A stretch of DNA of 64,000 bases from Paenirhodobacter hankyongi (GTDB lineage: Bacteria > Pseudomonadota > Alphaproteobacteria > Rhodobacterales > Rhodobacteraceae). Location: positions 347,422 to 411,421 of the forward strand of contig NZ_RCHI01000001.1 of the NCBI RefSeq assembly GCF_003664585.1, given 5' to 3'. The notes beneath the pieces were generated by a model, which saw nothing but the letters and a program-made list of their open reading frames with translations, was not told the DNA's origin and made no database searches. Position numbers and translations under genes: made by a program. This document shows positions 30,763 to 39,257 of this stretch, piece after piece (the stretch's first letter is position 1; each line of letters opens with the position of its first letter).

Positions 30763-31722
30763 ATGAAGAAAGACGTCTTCCTCGGCACCATCCCGGCGCT
30801 GCTCACCCCCTGCACCCCCGACCGCGCGCCCGACTTCGACGCGCTGGTGCGCAAGGGCACCGAAATGATGGAGGCCGGGATGTCCGGCGTGGTCTATTGC
30901 GGGTCCTGCGGTGACTGGCCGCTGCTGACCGACGAACAGCGCATGGAAGGCGTCGAGCGGCTGACCAAGGCCGGCGTGCCGGTCGTCGTCGGCACCGGCG
31001 CGATCAACACGAAATCGGCCGTGGCGCATGCCGCCCACGCCCAGAAGGTCGGTGCCGCCGGTCTGATGGTGATCCCGCGGGTGCTGTCGCGTGGCCTCTC
31101 GGTCGCGGCGCAGCGCAACCACTTCAAGGCGATCCTCGAGGCCGCGCCGGATGTGCCTGCGATCATCTACAACAGCCCCTACTATGGCTACTCGACCAAG
31201 GCGGACCTGTTCTTCGCCCTGCGCGCCGAGCACAAGAACCTGATCGGCTTCAAGGAATTCGGCGGCAAGGCCGATCTGAGCTATGCGGCCGAGCACATCA
31301 CCTCGCAAGATGACGACGTGATCCTGATGGTCGGCGTCGACACCGAGGTCTATCACGGCTTCGCCAAATGCGGCGCGGTCGGCGCGATCACCGGCATCGG
31401 CACGATCTTCCCGAAAGAGGCGCTGCTGCAGGTCGCGCTGTCGCGCCGTGCCGCCGAGGGCTGCCCCGAGGCCGATCTGCGCGCCCGTGAGCTGGCCGAG
31501 GCCTTCTCGGTTCTGGCGAAGTTCGACGAGGGCGTCGATCTCGTGCTCTACTTCAAGCATCTGATGGTGCTGAAGGGCGAGAAGGAGTACGAACTGAACA
31601 TCAACGAGACCGACGCGCTGTCGCCGTCGCAGGCGAAATTCTGCGAGGCGCAGTTCCACCAGTTCAACCGCTGGTTCGCGAACTGGTCGAAGCAGGGCGG
31701 GGTGATCGCCGAATGCATGTGA
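30763..31722 (+). CDS. DapA-family lyase, likely 1-pyrroline-4-hydroxy-2-carboxylate deaminase
   Basis: 319 residues from the ATG at 30763 with AAGGAG upstream; longer starts are unsupported. It has the DHDPS barrel with the Schiff-base lysine in LIGFKEFGGKADL and Tyr in IIYNSPYYGYS, and the substrate loop YCGSCGDWPLLTDEQR. True lysine-pathway DapA differs in context. Between an aconitase X and a 4-hydroxyproline epimerase, the probable reaction is deamination of pyrroline-4-hydroxy-2-carboxylate to alpha-ketoglutarate semialdehyde, feeding the dehydrogenase at 22.3-23.8 kb. Overlaps the next gene by ten bases. Confidence 0.85.
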   Translation: MKKDVFLGTIPALLTPCTPDRAPDFDALVRKGTEMMEAGMSGVVYCGSCGDWPLLTDEQRMEGVERLTKAGVPVVVGTGAINTKSAVAHAAHAQKVGAAGLMVIPRVLSRGLSVAAQRNHFKAILEAAPDVPAIIYNSPYYGYSTKADLFFALRAEHKNLIGFKEFGGKADLSYAAEHITSQDDDVILMVGVDTEVYHGFAKCGAVGAITGIGTIFPKEALLQVALSRRAAEGCPEADLRARELAEAFSVLAKFDEGVDLVLYFKHLMVLKGEKEYELNINETDALSPSQAKFCEAQFHQFNRWFANWSKQGGVIAECM

Positions 31723-32645
31723 TCGACAGTCACACCGGGGGCGAGCCCACCCGGGTGATCCTCGACGGCGCTCCGGACCTCGGGTCCGGGCCGCTGGCCG
31801 AGCGCGCGCGCCGGCTCGCGACCGAGCACCGCGATTTCTACCGCTCGGTCATCCTCGAGCCGCGCGGGCAGGCGGCGATGGTCTGTGCGCTGCTGGTGCC
31901 GCCGGTCGATCCGACCTGCGTCACCGGGGTGATCTACTTCGACGCCGAGGCGGTGCTCGGCATGTGCGGCCACGGCACCATCGGTCTGGCGGTGACGCTG
32001 TTCTACATGGGGCGCATCGGCCTTGGCGAAAGCCGGATCGAGACCCCGGTGGGCGTGGTGACCGTCGACGTGCAGGACGCGAACACGGTCAAGGTGACGA
32101 ACATCGAAAGCCGCCGCGTCGCGGCCGACGTCTCGGTCGAGGTGCCGGGCATCGGCACGGTGACGGGCGATGTCGCCTATGGCGGCAACTGCTTCTTCAT
32201 CGTCGACCCGAGCCCGATCCCGGTGGCCTCCTCGAACATCCGCCAGCTCACCGAGGTGACGGTGGCGGTGCGCGAGGCGCTGCGCGCGCGCGGCGTCGGC
32301 TGCGGCGAGGGGATGCTGATCGACCACGTCATCTTCTACGGCCCGGCCGAAACGCCCGAAGGCCACAGCCGCAACTTCGTGCTGTGCCCCGACGACGATT
32401 ACGACCGCTCGCCCTGCGGCACCGGCAGCTCGGCGCGGCTGTCGTGCCTTGCGGCGCGCGGCCTGCTCGCCGAGGGCGAGGAGATCGTGCAGGAAAGCAC
32501 CATCGGCAGCAGCTATCGGCTGTCCTACGCCAAGGGGCCGACGGGAGGGGTGATCCCCTCGATCACCGGTCAGGCCTATGTGATGGCGGAAAGCACGCTG
32601 ATCTTCCTGCCGAACGATCCATTCCGAAACGGGATCGTCCTGTGA
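31713..32645 (+). CDS. 4-hydroxyproline 2-epimerase (proline racemase family)
   Basis: 310 residues. Both catalytic cysteines are present, in VLGMCGHGTIGL and in DRSPCGTGSSA, as expected for two-base racemases or epimerases. The N-terminus IDSHTGGEPTRVI is typical of hydroxyproline epimerases. It interconverts trans-4-hydroxy-L-proline and cis-4-hydroxy-D-proline in the cytoplasm. Proline racemase is an alternative, but the neighbouring oxidase and DapA-type deaminase make the epimerase role much more likely. It overlaps the upstream gene and is followed by a strong terminator. Confidence 0.92.
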   Translation: MHVIDSHTGGEPTRVILDGAPDLGSGPLAERARRLATEHRDFYRSVILEPRGQAAMVCALLVPPVDPTCVTGVIYFDAEAVLGMCGHGTIGLAVTLFYMGRIGLGESRIETPVGVVTVDVQDANTVKVTNIESRRVAADVSVEVPGIGTVTGDVAYGGNCFFIVDPSPIPVASSNIRQLTEVTVAVREALRARGVGCGEGMLIDHVIFYGPAETPEGHSRNFVLCPDDDYDRSPCGTGSSARLSCLAARGLLAEGEEIVQESTIGSSYRLSYAKGPTGGVIPSITGQAYVMAESTLIFLPNDPFRNGIVL

Positions 32646-32651
32646 TCCCGG

Positions 32652-32691
32652 CCGCCCGGCACCCCTGTGGTGCCGGGCGGCGTTCCTTTTT
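32652..32691 (+). terminator. Intrinsic terminator
   Basis: A 12-bp perfect stem CCGCCCGGCACC (32652-32663) with GGTGCCGGGCGG (32669-32680), 5-base loop, is followed by TTCCTTTTT. It lies after the epimerase gene and before the oxidase gene, so the oxidase may be read at a lower level or from its own promoter. Confidence 0.85.
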
Positions 32692-32719
32692 GCAGCTGCG
32701 AGCATGATCGAGGTCCGAG

Positions 32720-33970
32720 ATGGGGCAGTCCGAAAACACTGAAATTCTGGTCATCGGCGCGGGGATCGTCGGCGTCGCCGCCGCGCTTGCACTGGTGGGC
32801 GAGGGGCACAAGGTGTGCCTCCTTGACCGCAAGGGCGTCGCGGCCGAGACCTCGCGCGGCAATGCCGGCGCCTTCGCCTTTGCCGAGGTCGAGCCGCTTG
32901 CCACCCCGGGGATCATGCGCAAGGCACCGAAATGGCTGCTCGATCCGCTCGGGCCGCTGTCGCTGCGCCCGGCCTATGCGCTGCAGATCCTGCCCTGGAT
33001 GCTGCATTTCTGGCGCGCCACCTCGAAGTCGCGCTACGAGGCGGCGGTGGCTGCGCAATCCTCGATGATGGAACTTTCCTCGCAGGCGCTCGAGCGGCTG
33101 ATCGGGCGCGTCTCGGGCGAGCCGCTGATGCGGCGCGAGGGGCAGCTGCAGGTCTATGAGGGGCGCGGCCAGTTCGAGGCGTCGCTGCCCGCCTGGGAAC
33201 AGCGCCGCCGCCATGGCATCGAGTTCCGCCTGATTGAAAGCGCCGGCGCGCTGGCCGAGATCCAGCCCGGGCTGAGCCCGCGCTTCACCCATGGCGGTTA
33301 CACGCCGACCTGGATGAACACGGTTGATCCCGCGCTCTGGACGGAACACCTGGCCCGCGCCTTCACCGCGGCGGGGGGCGTGATCGAGATGGCCGAGGTG
33401 CAGTCGGTGACGCCGGGTGCGGCGGGGGTCGAGGTCGCGACCAGTGCGGGTCTGCGGCGCGCGGCGCAGGTGGTGATTGCCGCCGGCGCCTGGTCGCACC
33501 GGCTGGCGCGCACGCTCGGCGACCGGATCCCGCTCGATACCGAACGCGGCTACAACACCACCTTCCCGACCGCGAGCTTCGATCTGCGCACCCATCTGAC
33601 CTTCTCGAACCACGGTTTCGTGGTCAGCAAGATCGGCGAGGGGCTGCGGGTCGGCGGGGCGGTGGAACTCGGCGGGCTGAACCTGCCGCCGAACTATCGC
33701 CGCGCCGAGCTGCTGGTGCGCAAGACGGTCGAGTTCCTGCCGGGCTTCGACCCGACCGGCGGCACGCAATGGATGGGCTTCCGTCCCTCGCTGCCCGACA
33801 GCCTGCCGGTGATCGGCCGTTCGCCGAAGTCGGACCGGGTGGTCTATGCCTTCGGCCACGGCCATCTCGGCCTGACGCAATCGGCGGGCACGGCGGAACT
33901 GGTGGCGGCGCTGGTCGCGCGGCGCGCACCGGCGATCTCGCTTGCCCCGTTCGCGGCCGAGCGGTTCTGA
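32720..33970 (+). CDS. FAD-dependent D-amino-acid oxidase/dehydrogenase, likely cis-4-hydroxy-D-proline dehydrogenase
   Basis: 416 residues. The N-terminal FAD dinucleotide fold ILVIGAGIVGVAAALALVGEG and a DadA-like DAO domain with C-terminal GHGHLGLTQSAGTAELVAAL are visible. Members of this DAO group in hydroxyproline clusters oxidise cis-4-hydroxy-D-proline to 1-pyrroline-4-hydroxy-2-carboxylate. It acts between the epimerase and the DapA-type deaminase. A general D-amino-acid dehydrogenase is the alternative. Confidence 0.88.
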   Translation: MGQSENTEILVIGAGIVGVAAALALVGEGHKVCLLDRKGVAAETSRGNAGAFAFAEVEPLATPGIMRKAPKWLLDPLGPLSLRPAYALQILPWMLHFWRATSKSRYEAAVAAQSSMMELSSQALERLIGRVSGEPLMRREGQLQVYEGRGQFEASLPAWEQRRRHGIEFRLIESAGALAEIQPGLSPRFTHGGYTPTWMNTVDPALWTEHLARAFTAAGGVIEMAEVQSVTPGAAGVEVATSAGLRRAAQVVIAAGAWSHRLARTLGDRIPLDTERGYNTTFPTASFDLRTHLTFSNHGFVVSKIGEGLRVGGAVELGGLNLPPNYRRAELLVRKTVEFLPGFDPTGGTQWMGFRPSLPDSLPVIGRSPKSDRVVYAFGHGHLGLTQSAGTAELVAALVARRAPAISLAPFAAERF

Positions 33971-33982
33971 GGCGCTGAAAAG

Positions 33983-34016
33983 ACCGGGCCGGGACGCAGC
34001 TGCGCCCCGGCCCGGT
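33983..34016. terminator. Large GC-rich hairpin between convergent genes
   Basis: ACCGGGCCGGG (33983-33993) pairs with CCCGGCCCGGT (34006-34016), and the spacer CGCAGCTGCG is itself palindromic. It sits between the oxidase and the convergent racemase-family gene. There is no T tract, so it may only insulate the two transcripts. Confidence 0.55.
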
Positions 34017-34019
34017 GCC

Positions 34020-35051
34020 TCAGAAGAGGCGCGGCCAGGTGTCCGAGATCCGGTAGCCCTCGGGCCAGGGATCTGCGGGGTCGAGCATGTGCTGATGCGT
34101 GCCGGTGATCCAGGCGCGGCCGCTGATCTCGGGCCGGATCGCCGCCACATCGCCCACCTGCGTGGTGCCCAGAATACGCCCCTCTAATTGCGAGCCGATG
34201 ATCGAGATCCCGGTGAAGCGGTCCTCGGGCCCCATCTCGCCGCGTGCGTGCAGGATCGCCATGCGCGCCGAGACCGCGGTGCCGGTGGGCGAGCGGTCGA
34301 GCTTGCCGGGCTGGATTGCCACCACCGATTGCGCGCTCAGCCGGTTGCCCTCGCGGGTGATCGGCCCGGCGAAGAGGCAGAAGGAATGATGCGCCCAGTC
34401 GGGCTTTTCCGGATGCTCGAAGCGATAGCGCGCATTGGCGGCATTGGTGATGCGGATGCCGAGTTCCGCGATCTCGCGGGCGTGCTCGACGCTCAGCGTC
34501 ACGCCAAGCGCCACCGGGTCGACCACCACGAAGCTGTCGCCGCCGAAGGCGGTGTCGACGGTGATCGTGCCCAGCCCCGGCACCTCGAGCGGCACGCCGA
34601 GCCGGGTGGCAAACGAGGGCAGGTTCTCGACATGGATGCGCTCGGCCTTGCCGTTCGCGCAATCGGCCCGCACCCGGACGAGCCCGCCCGGCGCCTCGAG
34701 CACCATCTCGGTCACCGGCTCCTGCATCGGGATGATGCCGCTGTCGAGCAGCACCGTCGAGACGCAGATCGAGTTCGAGCCCGACATCGGCGGCGTGTCC
34801 TCGGGCTCCATGATGATCCAGGCGGCCTGCGCCTCGGGGGCGCGCGGCGGCACCAGCAGGTTGACGTGCCGGAAGACGCCGCCGCGCGGCTCGTTCAGCA
34901 TGAAATTGCGCAGACCCTGATCCTGCGCGATCCAGGCCCGCTGTTCCCACACGGTGTCGCCGGGCGGCGGGGCGACGCCGCCGACGATGACATCGCCGAC
35001 CTCACCCTCGGCATGGCACGAGACGACGTGGATGACCTTTGTGCTGCGCAT
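34020..35051 (-). CDS. Proline racemase-family protein with Ser/Thr in place of both catalytic cysteines
   Basis: 343 residues from the ATG at 35051 (GAGAGGAAG upstream). The fold is that of proline racemase/hydroxyproline epimerase, but the first catalytic block reads [12 protein letters not shown] (Ser for Cys) and the second [11 protein letters not shown] (Thr for Cys). Thr at the second site is known in trans-3-hydroxy-L-proline dehydratases. Ser at the first makes two-base racemisation unlikely, so a dehydratase or another reaction is more probable. It follows the GntR gene on the same strand, apparently as an operon. The substrate is open. Confidence 0.85.
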   Translation of the reverse strand: MRSTKVIHVVSCHAEGEVGDVIVGGVAPPPGDTVWEQRAWIAQDQGLRNFMLNEPRGGVFRHVNLLVPPRAPEAQAAWIIMEPEDTPPMSGSNSICVSTVLLDSGIIPMQEPVTEMVLEAPGGLVRVRADCANGKAERIHVENLPSFATRLGVPLEVPGLGTITVDTAFGGDSFVVVDPVALGVTLSVEHAREIAELGIRITNAANARYRFEHPEKPDWAHHSFCLFAGPITREGNRLSAQSVVAIQPGKLDRSPTGTAVSARMAILHARGEMGPEDRFTGISIIGSQLEGRILGTTQVGDVAAIRPEISGRAWITGTHQHMLDPADPWPEGYRISDTWPRLF

Positions 35052-35148
35052 CTTCCTCTCCGCTGCTGGCGTCCGGGGGCGTTGATCCCGCCACGTCCGG
35101 CACCTCCCCGAAGTAGCCGGGAACGCAGGGAAACACCATGGGCGCGGC

Positions 35149-35832
35149 TCAGCCGCCAAGCGCCTCGCGCAGGCTCGAGGGGGCGGCGGTGCGGCTGCGC
35201 AGGTCGAGCGAGGAAAGCAGATCGAGCAGGTGGCTCTTCATCAGCTCCTCGGCCAGCGCGCCGTCATGGGCGGCCAGCGCGCGCATCAGCGCGTGATGGG
35301 CGTGGCGTTCGCACAGCGCGCCGCGGCGCTGCCAGTAGACCGCGATGATCAGCGACGAGCGGGCGACCAGCTGGGTGATGAACTCGGCGATCGTGTCCTG
35401 ATCGGCGATGCGGGCGATCTCGATGTGGAACTTGCCCGAGAGGTAGAGCGCGCGACCGGCCTGGCCCGCCGCGAGTGCCTCGTGTTCGGCGTCGATGTGG
35501 CGTTGCAGCAGGGCAAGATCGGCCTCGGTGATCCGTTCGGCCGCCGAGCGCGCGGTGCGCGGTTCGAGCAGGGCGCGGGCCTCGAACACCTCGCGCGCCT
35601 CGCGCAGGCTCGGCTGCGCGACAAAGGCGCCGCGGTTGCGCCGCAGCTCGACCAGCCGGTCATGCGCCAGCCGTTGCAGCGCCGCACGCACCACGGTGCG
35701 CGAGACGCCGAAGATCTCGCCGACCTCGTCTTCCGACAGTTTCGAGCCCGGCGGCAGGCGATGCTCGTGGATCGCCAGGGCGATGTCCTCGGCGATGCTG
35801 TCGGAACTGGTGTCTCGGCTCGGCAGGTCCAT
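35149..35832 (-). CDS. GntR-family regulator, FadR/FCD subfamily
   Basis: 227 residues from the ATG at 35832 with AAGGAG upstream. Winged helix-turn-helix near residues 12-75 ([33 protein letters not shown]), then an FCD all-helical ligand domain with metal-type residues ([23 protein letters not shown]). It is divergent from the polyamine-type ABC operon and upstream of the Ser/Thr racemase-family gene. An operator-like palindrome lies in the gap. Confidence 0.94.
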   Translation of the reverse strand: MDLPSRDTSSDSIAEDIALAIHEHRLPPGSKLSEDEVGEIFGVSRTVVRAALQRLAHDRLVELRRNRGAFVAQPSLREAREVFEARALLEPRTARSAAERITEADLALLQRHIDAEHEALAAGQAGRALYLSGKFHIEIARIADQDTIAEFITQLVARSSLIIAVYWQRRGALCERHAHHALMRALAAHDGALAEELMKSHLLDLLSSLDLRSRTAAPSSLREALGG

Positions 35833-35897
35833 GCGTGTCTCCTTCCCTGTGATTCTTGGGGGGTGCGGGGCGGAGGAGCAAGGGGCGAGCTTCGAAC

Positions 35898-35963
35898 ACA
35901 AGATTGTATACGATTTTGTGCCGGATATCGTGCAACGCGTATCCGATGGTGCATAAATTATGC
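35898..35963. promoter_or_regulatory. Operator-like palindromes between gntR and the ABC operon
   Basis: A 22-bp near-palindrome centred on GTATAC (35898-35919; ACAAGATTGTATAC and onward, 18 of 22 positions symmetric) resembles FCD-type GntR sites. A second, perfect dyad GCATAA-A-TTATGC lies at 35951-35963. Both are in the AT-rich part of the 228-bp divergent region. Binding by the adjacent GntR protein is inferred. Confidence 0.6.
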
Positions 35964-36060
35964 GCAGATCATGTTTTGCCCGTCTGGCCGGATCGAATCC
36001 GTTCCCGCTCCGGCAACCGGTCACCGCAGGGTGGGCGCAGTTGAGCCGACAGGAGCGAAG

Positions 36061-37038
36061 ATGAGAACTCAGGGCGATCTCGAACTCGTGCATCTGACGA
36101 AGCGCTATGGCGACACCGTCGCCGTCGACGACATCAGCCATATCTTCGCGCCGGCGAGCTATGTGTGCCTGCTCGGTCCCTCGGGCTGCGGCAAGAGCTC
36201 GACGCTGCGGATGATCGCGGGGCATGAGAGCGTCAGCTCGGGCGGGATCGTGCTGCACGGCATGGAAATCTCGAACCTGCCGCCGGCGCAGCGCGGCACC
36301 GCGATGATGTTCCAGAACTATGCGCTCTTCCCGCATCTGAATGTGCGCGACAACGTCGCCTTCAGTCTGCGGATGAAGGGCGTCGACAAGGCGACGCGGC
36401 ACAAGAAGGCGATGGCGCTGCTCGAGCTTGTCGACATGGCGCATCTGGCCGACCGGCTGCCGGCGCAGCTCTCGGGCGGGCAGCAGCAGCGCGTGGCGCT
36501 GGCGCGTGCGCTGATCACCGAGCCGCGGGTGCTGCTTCTGGACGAGCCGCTCTCGGCGCTTGACCCGTTCCTGCGGATCCGGATGCGGGCCGAGCTGAAG
36601 CGGCTGCAGCGCGAGCTGGGCATCACCTTCATCCATGTCACCCATGGCCAGGACGAGGCGCTGGCGCTGGCCGATGAATGCGTGGTGATGAACCGCGCGG
36701 TGATCGAGCAGGCGGGCCCGCCGCGCGAGGTCTGGGGCGCGCCGCGCACCGAATTCGTCGCGCGCTTCATGGGCGGGCACAATGTGCTCGACTGGCATGG
36801 CGCGCGCGTCGCGATCCGCTCGGACGAGGTGCGCATCGTCGCCAGCGGCGGCATCGCCGCCACCGCGAGCGCCGTCGAATATCAGGGCGACCGCGTCGCG
36901 CTGACCGCGAAGACCGAGGGCGGCGAGGAGATCACCGCGCTGGTGTCCGACGCCGCCTTCTTCGCGCAACCGATCAACCCGGGCGAGGCGCTGCGCCTTG
37001 GCTGGGACGAGGGGCGGCTGCACCGCCTCGAAGCCTGA
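36061..37038 (+). CDS. Spermidine/putrescine-type ABC transporter ATP-binding protein
   Basis: 325 residues from the ATG at 36061 (GGAG upstream). PotA-like: Walker A GPSGCGKSSTL, Q-loop FQNYALFPHL, signature LSGGQQQRVALARAL, Walker B LLLDEPLSALDP, then a C-terminal TOBE-like regulatory domain. First gene of an operon with a binding protein and two permeases. Ligand class is inferred from family only; context suggests an imino acid or related compound rather than polyamine. Confidence 0.93.
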   Translation: MRTQGDLELVHLTKRYGDTVAVDDISHIFAPASYVCLLGPSGCGKSSTLRMIAGHESVSSGGIVLHGMEISNLPPAQRGTAMMFQNYALFPHLNVRDNVAFSLRMKGVDKATRHKKAMALLELVDMAHLADRLPAQLSGGQQQRVALARALITEPRVLLLDEPLSALDPFLRIRMRAELKRLQRELGITFIHVTHGQDEALALADECVVMNRAVIEQAGPPREVWGAPRTEFVARFMGGHNVLDWHGARVAIRSDEVRIVASGGIAATASAVEYQGDRVALTAKTEGGEEITALVSDAAFFAQPINPGEALRLGWDEGRLHRLEA

Positions 37039-37064
37039 CACTCCCCAACAGAGAGGAATTTCCC

Positions 37065-38330
37065 ATGTCGAAGATGCGTTACTCGCGCCGCTCCATCCTG
37101 AAATCGGGCGCCGCCGTCGCCGCCGCCTCGGCGCTTCCGGCGCCGATGATCTGGGCGCAGGAGATCAAGAACATCACCCTGCGCCAGTTCGGCACCGGGG
37201 TGTCGAACCTGAACGAGGTCGGCCAGAAGGTGAAGGAAGAGCTCGGCTTCACGCTCGAGATGACCGCGCTTGACAGCGACAGCGTCACGCAGCGCGCCGC
37301 GACCCAGCCCGACAGCTTCGACATCGCCGACATCGAATACTGGATCTGCAAGAAGGTCTGGCCGACCGGCAACCTGCAGGCGATGGATACGACCAAGATC
37401 AAGAATTACGACAAGATCGTCGGCATCTTCAAGGATGGCAAGCTGACCCCGGAAAGCGTTGTCGCGCAGGGCACCGCGCCGAACACCGTGGGCTTCGTCG
37501 AAGGCCCGGGCTCGACCGCCTTCGCCAAGGAACAGACGCAGTGGATGACGCTGATCCCGACGATCTACAACGCCGACACGCTGGGCATCCGCCCCGACCT
37601 GATCGGCCGTCCGATCGAAAGCTGGGCGGAGCTGCTGAACCCCGAGTTCAAGGGCAAGGCCTCGATCCTCGACATCTCCTCGATCGGGATCATGGACATG
37701 GCGATGGTCTGCGAGGCCTCGGGCAAGATCAAGTACGGCGACAAGGGCAACATGACCCGTGCCGAGATCGACCAGACCATCGCGATCTTCACCGAGGCGA
37801 AGAAGGCCGGCCAGTTCCGCGCGTTCTGGAAGTCGTTCGACGAGTCGGTGAACCTGATGGCCTCGGGCGAGGTGGTGATCCAGTCGATGTGGTCGCCCGC
37901 CGTCACCGCGGTGAAGTCGCGCGGCATTCCTTGCGTGTTCCAGCCGCTGAAGGAAGGTTATCGCGCCTGGGGCGGCGGGCTCGGCCTGTCGAAGTCGCTG
38001 ACCGGCATGCAGCTTGATGCGGCCTATGAATACATCAACTGGTATCTCTCGGGCTGGGTCGGCGCCTTCCTGATGCGTCAGGGCTATTACTCGGCGGTGC
38101 CGGCGACCTCGAAGGACTTCATGACGCCGAACGAATGGGGCTACTGGTTCGAAGGCAAGCCCGCGGCCGAGGACATCGCCGACCCGTTCGGCAAGGTCAT
38201 GGCCAAGGCCGGCGAGAGCCGCGACGGCGGCTCGTTCTACGAGCGCATGGGCCATGTCGCATGCTGGAACTCGGTGATGGACGAGAACCAGTACATGGTC
38301 CGCAAGTGGAACGAGTTCATCGCCTCGTGA
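37065..38330 (+). CDS. Spermidine/putrescine-type ABC transporter, periplasmic substrate-binding protein with Tat signal
   Basis: 421 residues, GAGAGG upstream. The N-terminus has a twin-arginine motif (YSRRSILKSGAAVAAASALP, then AQ before the mature part), so export is probably by the Tat pathway in folded form. The mature protein is an extracellular family-1/PotD-like binding protein (STAFAKEQTQWMTLIPTIYN, FKGKASILDISSIG). It is followed by a repeat hairpin that may cut transcription before the permeases, raising relative amounts of the binding protein. Confidence 0.92.
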   Translation: MSKMRYSRRSILKSGAAVAAASALPAPMIWAQEIKNITLRQFGTGVSNLNEVGQKVKEELGFTLEMTALDSDSVTQRAATQPDSFDIADIEYWICKKVWPTGNLQAMDTTKIKNYDKIVGIFKDGKLTPESVVAQGTAPNTVGFVEGPGSTAFAKEQTQWMTLIPTIYNADTLGIRPDLIGRPIESWAELLNPEFKGKASILDISSIGIMDMAMVCEASGKIKYGDKGNMTRAEIDQTIAIFTEAKKAGQFRAFWKSFDESVNLMASGEVVIQSMWSPAVTAVKSRGIPCVFQPLKEGYRAWGGGLGLSKSLTGMQLDAAYEYINWYLSGWVGAFLMRQGYYSAVPATSKDFMTPNEWGYWFEGKPAAEDIADPFGKVMAKAGESRDGGSFYERMGHVACWNSVMDENQYMVRKWNEFIAS

Positions 38331-38338
38331 TGAACCGC

Positions 38339-38393
38339 GCGGGGGGCGCGCGGCCCCCCGCACCCCCCCCGCGAGTATTTGGCCAAGGAAAAG
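38339..38393. repeat. Rhodobacterales-type intergenic repeat (hairpin plus GTATTTGG..GGAAAAG tail)
   Basis: An 8-bp stem of GCGGGGGG with CCCCCCGC (38339-38361) is followed by a C tract and GCGAGTATTTGGCCAAGGAAAA. The same layout recurs at 44595-44669. Such elements are frequent between genes in this bacterial family. Here it lies between a binding-protein gene and its permease, where the hairpin may attenuate read-through. Confidence 0.65.
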
Positions 38394-38401
38394 GGCGCGT
38401 C

Positions 38402-39256
38402 ATGGCGGTTTCACGCAATCTGCAGGGCTGGCTTCTGGCCGCGCCGCTCACCGCGGTGCTGGCGGGCTTCCTGGTGCTGCCGATCCTCACCATCTTCATC
38501 GTGAGCTTCTGGCAGGCCACGGAATTCTCGATCATCCCGGCCTTCAGCCTCGAGAACTACCAGTTCCTGCTGACCTCTCCGGTGACCTATCAGGTGTTCT
38601 TCAAGACCTTCGTCTATGCCGCGCTGGTCTGGGGGCTGACGCTCGGCATCGGCTTCACCGTGGCCTATTACCTTGCCTTCCACATCCGGTCCGAGGCGAC
38701 GCGGATGGTGCTGTTTTTGCTGTGCACCATTCCCTTCCTGACCTCGAACATCATCCGGATGATCTCCTGGATTCCCTTCCTCGGGCGCAACGGGCTGGCG
38801 AACCAGGCGCTGATGAGCCTCGGCATCGTCGACGCGCCGGTCGAGTGGCTGCTTTACTCCGATTTCTCGGTGGTGCTGGCCTTCGTGCACCTGAACACGC
38901 TGTTCATGATCACGCCCATCTTCAACACGATGATGCGCATCGACCGCAGCCTGGTCGAGGCGGCGCGCGACAATGGCGCCTCGGGGCGGCAGATCCTGAC
39001 CCATGTCATCATCCCGCTCTCGAAGCCGGGGATCATGATCGGCACGATCTTCGTGCTGGCGCTGGTGATGGGCGATTTCATCACCGTGCGCTTCATGTCG
39101 GGCTCGCAATCGGCGAACGTCGGGCGGCTGATCTCGAATGACATCGCGCTGTTGCAATATCCCTCCGCCTCCGCCACCTCGATCGTGCTTCTGGCGGTCG
39201 TCCTTCTGATCATCGGTGCGCTGATGCGCTTCGTGAACATCCGCAAGGAGCTTTGA
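38402..39256 (+). CDS. Spermidine/putrescine-type ABC transporter permease (PotB-like)
   Basis: 284 residues from the ATG at 38402 with AAGGAA upstream. About six membrane helices (WLLAAPLTAVLAGFLVLPIL at the start) and an EAA loop (VEAARDNGASGRQILTHVII) are visible. Pairs with the next permease, which begins one base after its stop. Confidence 0.93.
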   Translation: MAVSRNLQGWLLAAPLTAVLAGFLVLPILTIFIVSFWQATEFSIIPAFSLENYQFLLTSPVTYQVFFKTFVYAALVWGLTLGIGFTVAYYLAFHIRSEATRMVLFLLCTIPFLTSNIIRMISWIPFLGRNGLANQALMSLGIVDAPVEWLLYSDFSVVLAFVHLNTLFMITPIFNTMMRIDRSLVEAARDNGASGRQILTHVIIPLSKPGIMIGTIFVLALVMGDFITVRFMSGSQSANVGRLISNDIALLQYPSASATSIVLLAVVLLIIGALMRFVNIRKEL

Positions 39257-39257
39257 C

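Noticed and set aside
30763..31722. Lysine-pathway dapA
   Set aside because: It sits in a hydroxyproline operon, overlapping the epimerase gene, and the active-site loop fits the catabolic deaminase branch better.
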